NCBI GenBank assembly: GCA_964588705.1
Contig: CAZPQV010000003.1
Span: 13,356 to 77,355, forward strand
Length of the DNA: 64,000 nucleotides
Origin: CAZPQV01 sp964588705
Lineage (GTDB): Bacteria > Bacteroidota > Bacteroidia > Flavobacteriales > Weeksellaceae
Direction: 5' to 3'
This document shows, one piece after another, positions 16,460 to 23,618 of this stretch. Under the pieces are notes generated by a model. It was given only the letters and a program-made list of their open reading frames with translations. It had not been told where the DNA came from and made no database searches. Positions within the stretch are counted from its first letter, which is position 1, and each line of letters opens with the position of its first letter. A program made the position numbers and the translations under genes.

Positions 16460-16818
16460 TGACAGATTCTATTTTTGAAAATACACTTTTCGGAATCCTG
16501 TTTTCTACAGGAGCTGTCATCCTTTTTATCGGTTTTATTTTCAAATATTTCCCACCAAAGAAGATTAATGTATTTTACGGCCACCGAACGCCAAGAGCCA
16601 TGCGAAATCAGGAAAACTGGGATTTTGCTCAAAAACATTCGGCGATGCAGTTCATTTATGCCGGAATCACCATGCTGATTTTCTCTGCGATTGCATTCGT
16701 CCTAAACTTCAATCCGGAGCTTAAATGGTTCGGACTTATTGTTGTGCTGTCAACCCTCCTGTTTTTTGTGTTGAGAACAGAACGTGCCTTAAAAGAATTT
16801 GAAAACAAAAAATCCTGA
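16459..16818 (+). CDS. SdpI-family membrane protein
   Basis: Small protein of 119 aa with three predicted transmembrane helices. The family signature is VFYGHRTPRAMRNQENWDFAQKH (about residues 37-59), which is typical of SdpI/YfhL. In Bacillus, SdpI gives immunity to the SdpC toxin, but most family members lie far from any toxin, as here. Start overlaps the stop of the TRIC-like gene. The stop codon lies within the hairpin of a two-way terminator. Confidence 0.85.
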   Translation: MTDSIFENTLFGILFSTGAVILFIGFIFKYFPPKKINVFYGHRTPRAMRNQENWDFAQKHSAMQFIYAGITMLIFSAIAFVLNFNPELKWFGLIVVLSTLLFFVLRTERALKEFENKKS

Positions 16819-16835
16819 AGATAATTTCAGGATTT
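16810..16835. terminator. two-way terminator between convergent genes
   Basis: AAATCCTGAA-gataat-TTCAGGATTT, flanked by A-rich and T-rich sequence. It is shared by the plus-strand SdpI gene and the minus-strand gene at 16849. Confidence 0.75.
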
Positions 16836-16848
16836 CATTTTGATATTT

Positions 16849-17418
16849 TTAGAAAAATTTTCCGCGGTGTCTCATGTGAGGATTGTGCATATGCTTCTGC
16901 ATTGATGGCATTTTCAGCTGATCCTTCATCATTTTTATTTGGTCCGTAAGCATTCCTGCTGAATCCAGTCTTTTGGCTTCTTCAAGAAGTTTTTGTCCTT
17001 CCTGTTTTCTTCCTCTCGAAAGTGCTGTTGCCGCAAGATTTAGGTTTGCCATGGCACGGTCCTGCTTCATGTTCAGCCCGTATTCAAGAGCTTTTTTCAT
17101 ATAAGATTCTACTTTTTGCGGCGAATCCTGTGCTAATGTTAAACCAATCAGATAGTGGTAATATCCATACTGAGATTTATGCAGTTGCGATTTATAATCC
17201 GTGATTTTTGAAAGCCATTTTGATGCTTTATCCATTTTCTGATTTCTCAGTTGCCAAAACGCCAATAGGATGAATTCATTTTTGAAAAATAGGAAAATCG
17301 GGAAAGCAGAAAGCAAGAATACCACGATTCCCCAGCCTGTTTCTCTGGTAAAAAACATCATATAAATTCCCAAACCGATTAAAACCGCTGCGAGAACTAA
17401 TTTTATATATTTATTCAT
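16849..17418 (-). CDS. membrane protein with TPR-like soluble part (189 aa)
   Basis: The N-terminus has two close transmembrane helices (residues 5-24 and 28-50, VLAAVLIGLGIYMMFF and WGIVVFLLSAFPIFLFF). A helical soluble part with TPR-like repeats follows at about 70-165 (YGYYHYLIGLTLAQDSP, MANLNLAATALSRGRKQEG), with a His/Met-rich tail (MQKHMHNPHMRHRGKFF). The tail might bind metal, but this is speculation. Related proteins of the same layout occur widely in Chryseobacterium, to my knowledge without function. It stands alone between folA and a terminator. Confidence 0.75.
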   Translation of the reverse strand: MNKYIKLVLAAVLIGLGIYMMFFTRETGWGIVVFLLSAFPIFLFFKNEFILLAFWQLRNQKMDKASKWLSKITDYKSQLHKSQYGYYHYLIGLTLAQDSPQKVESYMKKALEYGLNMKQDRAMANLNLAATALSRGRKQEGQKLLEEAKRLDSAGMLTDQIKMMKDQLKMPSMQKHMHNPHMRHRGKFF

Positions 17419-17436
17419 TATTAAATTTTAGAAATG

Positions 17437-17444
17437 CAAAGATA
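17437..17444 (-). promoter_or_regulatory. -7 promoter box of the TPR-like gene
   Basis: TATCTTTG on the minus strand, 18 bases before the ATG at 17418. Confidence 0.5.
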
Positions 17445-17455
17445 ATATTTTTTTG

Positions 17456-17483
17456 TAGGAAGAGGGAAGCAGGAAGCGCGAAG
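17456..17483 (+). repeat. degenerate heptamer array (nnGGAAG)
   Basis: Four 7-base units TAGGAAG, AGGGAAG, CAGGAAG, CGCGAAG between folA and the TPR-like gene, ending 14 bases from the folA stop. Confidence 0.7.
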
Positions 17484-17496
17484 TTTTATGATGAAA

Positions 17497-17994
17497 CTAT
17501 TCCGATTTCGTAATCTTTTCATAGGTCTGAAAGCAGAAATCATATTGATTTTTTTCGTCCTTCTCATGACAGATTTCATCAGTTTTCCTCCAGATTTTTT
17601 CATCAATTTTCGGAAAGAATGTATCTGCATCGAGTTTAGCTTTCACTAAAGTAACTTCTAATTTATCGGTAATATCCATCGTCTGTTCGTAGATATTTCC
17701 ACCTCCGATGATGAAAATATTTTCATCAATTTTTTTGGCAAATTTTACAGCTTCTTTTAAACTTCCAACGATAAGGATACCTTCTTCGAACCAATCTTTC
17801 CGTCTGCTTACCACGATGTTAGTACGGTTTGGTAAAGGCCTTCCGATACTTTCGTAGGTTTTGCGTCCCATGATAATCGGATGTCCCGAAGTCAGCTCTT
17901 TAAAATGTTTCAAATCTTTGGGAAGATGCCATAGCAACTGATTATCATTGCCAATTTCATTACCCAAACCCATCGCTACGACGATTGTAGTCAT
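17497..17994 (-). CDS. folA: dihydrofolate reductase
   Basis: Reduces dihydrofolate to tetrahydrofolate with NADPH; target of trimethoprim. 165 aa, normal length. Motifs: VVAMGLGNEIGNDNQLLWHLPKDL (residues 5-28) with the catalytic acidic position in the PKDLKHFK stretch, HPIIMGRKTYESIGRPLPNR, and FIIGGGNIYEQTM for the cofactor. Usually thyA precedes folA; here thyA is not in the window. A divergent promoter pair separates it from lemA. Confidence 0.93.
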   Translation of the reverse strand: MTTIVVAMGLGNEIGNDNQLLWHLPKDLKHFKELTSGHPIIMGRKTYESIGRPLPNRTNIVVSRRKDWFEEGILIVGSLKEAVKFAKKIDENIFIIGGGNIYEQTMDITDKLEVTLVKAKLDADTFFPKIDEKIWRKTDEICHEKDEKNQYDFCFQTYEKITKSE

Positions 17995-18011
17995 TTAATA
18001 TTTATTTCTTA

Positions 18012-18039
18012 CAAAAATAGCACATTATTTGTATATTTG
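18012..18039. promoter_or_regulatory. divergent -7 boxes of folA and lemA
   Basis: Minus strand TATTTTTG at 18012-18019 serves folA (start 17994). Plus strand TATATTTG at 18032-18039 serves lemA (start 18073). Confidence 0.6.
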
Positions 18040-18072
18040 GTTTGCATTAAACATTAAAACAAATTTTAAACT

Positions 18073-18678
18073 ATGAAAAATAGAGGTTGTATGAGTGCCG
18101 GCACCATCGGCATTGCACTACTTGTTATTGGGGCAGTTTTATTCTTTTGGGGTAAAAACGCTTACAACAGTTTCGTTGTTGGGGAACAGAAAGTAAACTC
18201 AAAATGGAGTAACGTGGAAACCGTTTATCAGAAGCGTGCAAACCTGATTCCTAATCTTGAAAGAACCGTGAAGTCTTACTCACAGTTTGAACAGGAAACT
18301 TTAACTAAAGTTATTGAGGCCCGTTCCAAAGCAACTTCCATCACTATTGATCCTACGAATATGACGGAAGCAGATATGGCAAGATACCAAGCTGCACAGG
18401 GAGAACTTACAGGAGCATTAAGCAGATTAATGGCAGTAGTAGAACAGTATCCGAATCTGAAAGCAGACCAGCAGTATATGAACTTCCAGAGAGAATATAT
18501 TGCGATTGAAAACAGCATCAGAGCGGAAACCGTAAACTACAACGGTTCTGTAGAAGAGTATAACAACCTTGTGAAAACCTTCCCAAACAATCTATTGGCA
18601 GGAGTTTTCAATAAATCTGAGAAACCTTACTTCAAAGCTGAAGCTGGTGCAGCACAGGCACCGGAAGTTTTTAAATAA
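18073..18678 (+). CDS. LemA family protein
   Basis: Inner-membrane anchored protein of 201 aa. One N-terminal helix (TIGIALLVIGAVLFFWG, residues 9-25) is followed by a long coiled-coil bundle. LemA signatures are NSKWSNVETVYQKRANLIPNL and FQREYIAIENSIRAETVNYN. The biochemical role of LemA is unknown. It is commonly found beside TPM-domain proteins, as here: two TPM genes follow directly, 5 bases and then an overlap away. Confidence 0.9.
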   Translation: MKNRGCMSAGTIGIALLVIGAVLFFWGKNAYNSFVVGEQKVNSKWSNVETVYQKRANLIPNLERTVKSYSQFEQETLTKVIEARSKATSITIDPTNMTEADMARYQAAQGELTGALSRLMAVVEQYPNLKADQQYMNFQREYIAIENSIRAETVNYNGSVEEYNNLVKTFPNNLLAGVFNKSEKPYFKAEAGAAQAPEVFK

Positions 18679-18682
18679 CTGA

Positions 18683-19114
18683 ATGAGCAATTATCTCACA
18701 GATAAAGAAATGGCTTCCCTTGTGGAAGCCATTCAAACAGCAGAAGACCATTCTACCGGAGAAATAAGAATCCATATCGATTCCAATACGGAGACCGATA
18801 ATGCTGAAATGGCATTTGAAGTTTTCAAAACCCTCTGCAAGGACAAAACTGCTGAAAGAAATGCTGTGCTTTTTCATGTAAATTTCGAACAGAAATATCT
18901 TACCATTATTGGTGACGAAGGTATTCACGAAAAAGTGCATCAGGATTTTTGGGATAAAATGCATGACGATATTACTTCAGAATTTGCAAAAGGCAAATAC
19001 TACGACGCACTGAAAAACGCCGTGCTCGATACCGGACAGGAACTGAAAAAATTCTTCCCGATTTCCGACGGCCATAATCCAAACGAGTTACCTAATGAGA
19101 TTACATTCTCTTAA
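18683..19114 (+). CDS. TPM-domain protein without membrane anchor
   Basis: Protein of 143 aa consisting of one TPM (TLP18.3/Psb32/MOLO-1) domain, with no signal peptide and no membrane helix, so probably cytosolic. Landmarks: DHSTGEIRIHIDS (residues 25-37), AVLFHVNFEQKYLTIIGDEGIHEKV and DALKNAVLDTGQELKKFFP. TPM domains have been linked to acid phosphatase activity in plants and to complex assembly, but bacterial roles are unproven. It is the middle gene of a lemA-TPM-TPM operon and overlaps the next gene by 20 bases. Confidence 0.87.
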   Translation: MSNYLTDKEMASLVEAIQTAEDHSTGEIRIHIDSNTETDNAEMAFEVFKTLCKDKTAERNAVLFHVNFEQKYLTIIGDEGIHEKVHQDFWDKMHDDITSEFAKGKYYDALKNAVLDTGQELKKFFPISDGHNPNELPNEITFS

Positions 19115-19904
19115 AACTTTTTTCGTTCTTTTTTTGGTTTGCAGTTATGCAATGCTTTCGGCACAATATACCGTTCCGAAGAAGCCAGCCGTGCTTTATC
19201 CTGTTTACGATGAAGTAGGGTTGCTCACTGAGGCCGAAAAAACCGAACTGAACAATAAACTCATCAAGTTTGCAGATTCCACTTCTACGGAAATTGAGGT
19301 AATCATTATCCCAACAACCAACGGAGAAGACATCAATTTCGTGGCTTGGCAATTCGGTGAACAGTGGAAAATTGGCAAGAAAGAAGTTGATAACGGAATC
19401 GTTTTTCTTATTGCTTCCGAAGACCGAAAAATGTCGATTCAGCAGGGACGTGCCGTTGAGAAATATCTTACTGCATCGGTTGCCGGACAAATCATCGATT
19501 ATATAGTTGCGCCAAATTTCAAGCAGGGACTTTGGTATGAAGGCATCAACCGTGGAACGACAGCTCTGATGGAAACCGTTCAGGGAAAATTTAAACCAAT
19601 TGAACGGGAATACGAAGGCGAGGGTCCGGGATTGGCAGAAATCATCGTCATTTTATTAGTTATTATGCTGTTCCTTTATTTACTGTCTAAAAGTAACGGC
19701 GGCGGTGGTGGAAGAGGATATTATGATGACGAAGATGTTATCATTTCAAGACGCGGACGCAGAACATATCCGGGAGGTTTCTTCCCGTTCCCACCAATGG
19801 GTGGTGGATTTGGAGGCGGTGGCTTCGGAGGCGGCGGAGGTGGTTTCGGCGGCTTTGGCGGCGGAGGAAGTTTTGGCGGCGGCGGTGCATCCGGAGGTTG
19901 GTAA
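19095..19904 (+). CDS. exported TPM-domain protein, YgcG-like
   Basis: Protein of 269 aa with a signal peptide (1-24, ending MLSAQ), a TPM domain (about 33-155, with YPVYDEVGLLTEAEKTELNNKL and DNGIVFLIASEDRKMSIQQG), a transmembrane helix (about 176-197, IIVILLVIMLFLYLLS) and a Gly-rich tail with FGGGG repeats ending in GGW. The layout matches E. coli YgcG. The domain should face the periplasm and the Gly tail the cytosol. Translation starts 20 bases before the end of the previous gene, which suggests coupled expression. Confidence 0.9.
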   Translation: MRLHSLKTFFVLFLVCSYAMLSAQYTVPKKPAVLYPVYDEVGLLTEAEKTELNNKLIKFADSTSTEIEVIIIPTTNGEDINFVAWQFGEQWKIGKKEVDNGIVFLIASEDRKMSIQQGRAVEKYLTASVAGQIIDYIVAPNFKQGLWYEGINRGTTALMETVQGKFKPIEREYEGEGPGLAEIIVILLVIMLFLYLLSKSNGGGGGRGYYDDEDVIISRRGRRTYPGGFFPFPPMGGGFGGGGFGGGGGGFGGFGGGGSFGGGGASGGW

Positions 19905-19922
19905 TTTTTTATTTAGTTAATT

Positions 19923-20258
19923 ATGAAAAATACATTCTTAATTATTCTAAGAGTCTTGATGATTGCAATTCTGCTTGCAAAAGTCTCCAGTTGGTTTATA
20001 GATTACAGCGAAAACATTGAAAACCTAATTAATACAGCAATGTTTTCACTCATTGGAATTTACTTTATCGTAATGGGAATTGTGTTTGACAAAAAACTTC
20101 TGAAAGCTATTTTCCTCATAAGCGGTGCTATTTTAATCATCTTTAATTTTATTGCATTAAACGGATTTCTTGAATTCATTAAATTAATCGCCTTAGTTGT
20201 TCCAATTGCTTTAGGCTACTTTTCTAAAGAAGTAAAACTTACTAAACAAAAAATTTAA
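19923..20258 (+). CDS. hypothetical small membrane protein (111 aa)
   Basis: Three to four hydrophobic helices fill almost the whole sequence: FLIILRVLMIAILLAKV, MFSLIGIYFIVMGIVF, AIFLISGAILIIFNFIAL, FIKLIALVVPIALGYF. No conserved charged motif is visible and I do not recognise a family. It begins 18 bases after the TPM gene and is followed by a terminator, so it is the last gene of the lemA-TPM operon. Confidence 0.65.
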   Translation: MKNTFLIILRVLMIAILLAKVSSWFIDYSENIENLINTAMFSLIGIYFIVMGIVFDKKLLKAIFLISGAILIIFNFIALNGFLEFIKLIALVVPIALGYFSKEVKLTKQKI

Positions 20259-20269
20259 AGCATACTTAA

Positions 20270-20303
20270 AAAAAATCAGTCACACGTTGCCTGATTTTTT
20301 TCT
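20270..20303 (+). terminator. terminator of the lemA operon
   Basis: AAAAAATCAG-tcacacgttgc-CTGATTTTTT with a T-rich tail, just after the 111-aa gene. Confidence 0.7.
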
Positions 20304-20336
20304 TGATATACTGTTTCAAAAAACCTCATTTTTCAG

Positions 20337-20344
20337 TATATTTG
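20337..20344 (+). promoter_or_regulatory. -7 promoter box of the kefG-like gene
   Basis: TATATTTG, 16 bases before the TTG start at 20361. Confidence 0.55.
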
Positions 20345-20360
20345 AAGAAAGTCATTCTGC

Positions 20361-20888
20361 TTGAAAAATACACTTGTACTTTTCGCCCATCCTTATCTGG
20401 AACACTCGAAATCAAACCGGGAGTTAATCAACTTCTATGTGCGGCATCAGCACTACGATTTTCGAGATTTGTATGAGGAATATCCGGATTTTCACATTCC
20501 TGCATTCCGCGAACGGAAACGAATTGGCAATTACGACCGCATTATTTTTCATTTCCCTTTGATTTGGTTCGGGATTCCGCCTTTATTAAAACTTTGGATG
20601 GATGAAGTTTTTGATGTGAAATGGCAGAAGGAAGACATCAATAATCCAATGGAAGGACAGGAAGCTATCATTTTGGTTACCACCAACTTCCGCGAGCAGC
20701 ATTTTACAAAAGAAGGTCAGTTTGGTCATACGATGGATGAACTTCTGTCAGGGCTTTTTATAGCACTCAATCAGAATAATATTACAATTACCGACGTGCT
20801 GTACATCTACAATGTCGATGGACTCAGCAAAAAGGAAATCATTAATTATAAACAGAATTTCCAAAAAATTCTAAAAGAAAACGAATAA
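20361..20888 (+). CDS. NAD(P)H oxidoreductase, KefG/KefF-like ancillary subunit
   Basis: Flavodoxin-fold quinone-reductase-like protein of 175 aa, related to KefG/KefF, the cytosolic subunits that activate Kef potassium efflux. Visible are LVLFAHPYLEHSKSNREL (flavin phosphate loop), RIIFHFPLIWFGIPPLLKLWMDEVF and ILVTTNFREQHF. The start is TTG, 16 bases after a promoter box. The stop overlaps the ATG of the antiporter gene by one base (TAATG), which strongly supports a joint function. Confidence 0.87.
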   Translation: MKNTLVLFAHPYLEHSKSNRELINFYVRHQHYDFRDLYEEYPDFHIPAFRERKRIGNYDRIIFHFPLIWFGIPPLLKLWMDEVFDVKWQKEDINNPMEGQEAIILVTTNFREQHFTKEGQFGHTMDELLSGLFIALNQNNITITDVLYIYNVDGLSKKEIINYKQNFQKILKENE

Positions 20889-22753
20889 TGGAAGGCAGTT
20901 TCGCAACAACGATACTTATTTTTCTTGGTGCTGCCATCATTATGGCACCACTGGTGAAACGGCTGGGACTGAGTTCAGTAATCGGATATATTCTTGGAGG
21001 TATTATCATTGGGCCTTTCGTTCTGAAACTTACCGGCCACGAAACCGACGACATTATGCATACTACAGAATTTGGTGTGGTAATGCTTTTATTTCTGGTC
21101 GGCCTCGAACTGGAGCCAAGAAAGTTTTGGGCAATGCGGAAGAAAATCATTGGTTTGGGATTAAGCCAAATGCTCCTCACCATTGCGATCCTCTTCCCTA
21201 TTTTCTATTATTCGGGTTGGCGGCCAAACCAGGGATTGGCGGTGGCGATATGTTTTGCCATGTCTTCAACGGCGATTGTATTGCAGTTTCTTCAGGAAAA
21301 AAATCTGTTCAGAACTTCTGCAGGTGAAGCATCTTTTGCCACACTTCTTTTTCAGGATATTGCAGTAATCCCAATTCTCGCAATTCTCCCTCTTATTGCC
21401 GGTTACAATCCGCCGGAAGAGGAAACGGCGGTTACACTTCTCATTCAGGAATTGCCAAAATGGTTGCAGCCTTTTTCAGTATTATTTGGAGTTGCAGCGC
21501 TGATACTTTTAGGAAGGTTCGTATTTGTTCCGTTCCTGAGATATGTTTCGAAGTCGAACATGAGTGAGTTGCTCACAGCTTCTTCCCTGTTCCTGGTTTT
21601 AGGCGTTTCGGAGCTTATGATTGCTGTTGGGCTTTCTCCTGCACTTGGTGCATTTATCGCCGGTGTAATGTTGGCCAACAGTGAGTTCAGGCATGAACTG
21701 GAAGCACAGGTTGATCCTTTCAAAGGTCTTCTTCTCGCTGTGTTTTTTGTAAGCGTTGGCGCGACAATTAATTTCAATGTTATTGAAAGAGACCCACTGT
21801 TTATTTTCAGTACGGTAGCAGTGGTTCTGATCGTAAAATTCCTTGTGCTTTTTGCAATCGGTAAATTTTTCAAACTTTTTAATGAACAGAATTTCCTTTA
21901 CGCATTTGCACTATCACAAGTTGGTGAATTTGCTTTTGTTTTAATTAATTATTCTTCAAAATTATATTTAATAGACCGCGAGCTCAATGCGCAAATGATG
22001 GCAGTTACTGCAATTACGATGTGCGTAACGCCTCTATTACTTTTATTTAATTCGAATTTTATTACGCCGAGATATGTTCGGAAAGACTCTGAGGATGATG
22101 AGTTGAAAATTCCTGATAATGTTGAACAGCAGAATGTAATCATTGTTGGTTTCGGGCATTTTGGAAGTACCGTCGGCAGACTTCTAAGAGCCAATAAAAT
22201 CAGTGCGACGGTTTTGGATCACGATTCGGACAGGGTGCGACTTTTAAGAAGCTACGGGTTTAAAGTTTATTATGGTGACGCGACGAGACTGCAGGTTTTA
22301 CGGACTGCCGGCGCCGACAACGCCAAAATTCTTGTGCTATGCCTTGACAGTTCAGAAGACAATATGTTTATCGCAGAACTGGTGCGAAAGCACTTTCCTC
22401 AAATAAAGGTTTTTGTCCGGGCGAAAAATCGTCTTGATGCTTATTCTTTCCTCAATAACGGGATTGATAAAATTTACCGTGAAACTTTGGGAACGGCTGT
22501 GGATATGGCAATTGATGTTCTTCAGGAAACCGGAATGAGAAAATATTCTGCCCGAAGAATGGGTAAACGATTTGAAATGATCGACAAAACTTCTGTAAGA
22601 AAACTCGCACAGGAACTTCTGAAAGACGAGATGACTTTCACCGTGAGAGAAGAAATGCAACGCGAAGCCGAAATGCTTGCAATGGACAGCTTATCCCTTG
22701 AAAACCAGGAATATCTTGCAGAAAATGATGATGAAAATTCAGATAAAGCTTAA
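20888..22753 (+). CDS. KefB/KefC-like potassium:proton antiporter (CPA2)
   Basis: Inner-membrane transporter of 621 aa. Residues 1-385 hold about 12-13 transmembrane helices of the CPA2 exchanger domain (FATLLFQDIAVIPILAILPL, LGAFIAGVMLANSEFRHELE). From about 415 comes a TrkA-N/RCK domain with the NAD-binding loop VGFGHFGSTVG and acidic strand end ATVLDHD, then a charged tail. In E. coli, KefB and KefC are gated by glutathione adducts. Most Bacteroidota lack glutathione, so the ligand here is unknown. It is coupled to the KefG-like gene and its stop shares TTAA with the convergent DUF2807 gene. Confidence 0.9.
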   Translation: MEGSFATTILIFLGAAIIMAPLVKRLGLSSVIGYILGGIIIGPFVLKLTGHETDDIMHTTEFGVVMLLFLVGLELEPRKFWAMRKKIIGLGLSQMLLTIAILFPIFYYSGWRPNQGLAVAICFAMSSTAIVLQFLQEKNLFRTSAGEASFATLLFQDIAVIPILAILPLIAGYNPPEEETAVTLLIQELPKWLQPFSVLFGVAALILLGRFVFVPFLRYVSKSNMSELLTASSLFLVLGVSELMIAVGLSPALGAFIAGVMLANSEFRHELEAQVDPFKGLLLAVFFVSVGATINFNVIERDPLFIFSTVAVVLIVKFLVLFAIGKFFKLFNEQNFLYAFALSQVGEFAFVLINYSSKLYLIDRELNAQMMAVTAITMCVTPLLLLFNSNFITPRYVRKDSEDDELKIPDNVEQQNVIIVGFGHFGSTVGRLLRANKISATVLDHDSDRVRLLRSYGFKVYYGDATRLQVLRTAGADNAKILVLCLDSSEDNMFIAELVRKHFPQIKVFVRAKNRLDAYSFLNNGIDKIYRETLGTAVDMAIDVLQETGMRKYSARRMGKRFEMIDKTSVRKLAQELLKDEMTFTVREEMQREAEMLAMDSLSLENQEYLAENDDENSDKA

Positions 22754-23544
22754 TCTACTGAAACCGTTCCGGAGCTGCTTTCTGTTTTTGAAATAATGTT
22801 TAAAGCACCTTTTCTGTAAACTTTTATGCTTCCGCTGGAGCTTGCTGAAGCCGAAAGTTTATCCGTCACAGAAACATCCACATCGCCACTGCTTGAAGCA
22901 TGAAGCTCAGCAACCTGCACCACAAGTTCTTTTGCGTCGATAGAACCGGAGGAAGACGCCTGCATTTTCGCATTGGTCGCTTTTCCTGTAACATCCATAT
23001 CTCCGGATGACGACGCCTGCGCATTGAGATTGATTGCCCAGATTCTACCTTTAAAATCACCGCTGCTTGATGCGCTGATGCTCATTTCGTTGGCCTCAAG
23101 ATTACCTTCAACCGTTCCTGAACTTCCAACATTGACCGTCATTTTTTCCTGAACAAATTTATCCCTGATTTTAATTTCAGCAGAAGAATCTGCGGTAACT
23201 GAATGAAAATCTTTAGCATAAATTTTTGCGGTCACATTATTTGAAGAAATATTGAGTTTGGGACGGAATTTGATATGAATTCCATCACCATTTTTTTCAA
23301 CCAAAACATCATCTAAAATATCAGCAGGAGCAGAAATCACCACACGTTCTTCATTGGATTTAACAACCTCAGCATCAATGCCCTGAGATACTTTTATGAC
23401 ATCAAAATCCATTTTATATTCTCTGTCGGCAACGGGTAATTTTCCTTCTTTCTGATTAAAGAAAAACGCTGCGCCTTCACTTTTAATATTACAGGATGTT
23501 AAAAGAATTGCAGCAAATACGGCGGAAATAATTGGTGTTTTCAT
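22750..23544 (-). CDS. head GIN domain (DUF2807) lipoprotein
   Basis: Exported protein of 264 aa; the start at 23544 gives the lipoprotein signal MKTPIISAVFAAILLTSC with Cys18 as lipid site. The body is a right-handed beta-helix of the DUF2807 type. It has an N-terminal strand-rich part (VISAPADILDDVLVEKNG) and at least seven short repeats around the core SSSGD/SSSGS/SSSGT. The function of the family is unknown; it is very common in Bacteroidota. It is probably anchored in the outer membrane or periplasm. It ends overlapping the antiporter gene by four bases. Confidence 0.85.
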   Translation of the reverse strand: MKTPIISAVFAAILLTSCNIKSEGAAFFFNQKEGKLPVADREYKMDFDVIKVSQGIDAEVVKSNEERVVISAPADILDDVLVEKNGDGIHIKFRPKLNISSNNVTAKIYAKDFHSVTADSSAEIKIRDKFVQEKMTVNVGSSGTVEGNLEANEMSISASSSGDFKGRIWAINLNAQASSSGDMDVTGKATNAKMQASSSGSIDAKELVVQVAELHASSSGDVDVSVTDKLSASASSSGSIKVYRKGALNIISKTESSSGTVSVD

Positions 23545-23618
23545 AGCAGTAGGATATAAATTTTTCAAATTTAAAAAAAGAAAGTATCTTTATGCATTAA
23601 TTTTATAACAATTAACGT

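Noticed and set aside
16459..16818. Toxin-immunity system based on the SdpI-like protein
   Set aside because: No SdpC-like toxin or regulator gene nearby; the protein is coupled to a channel-like gene instead.
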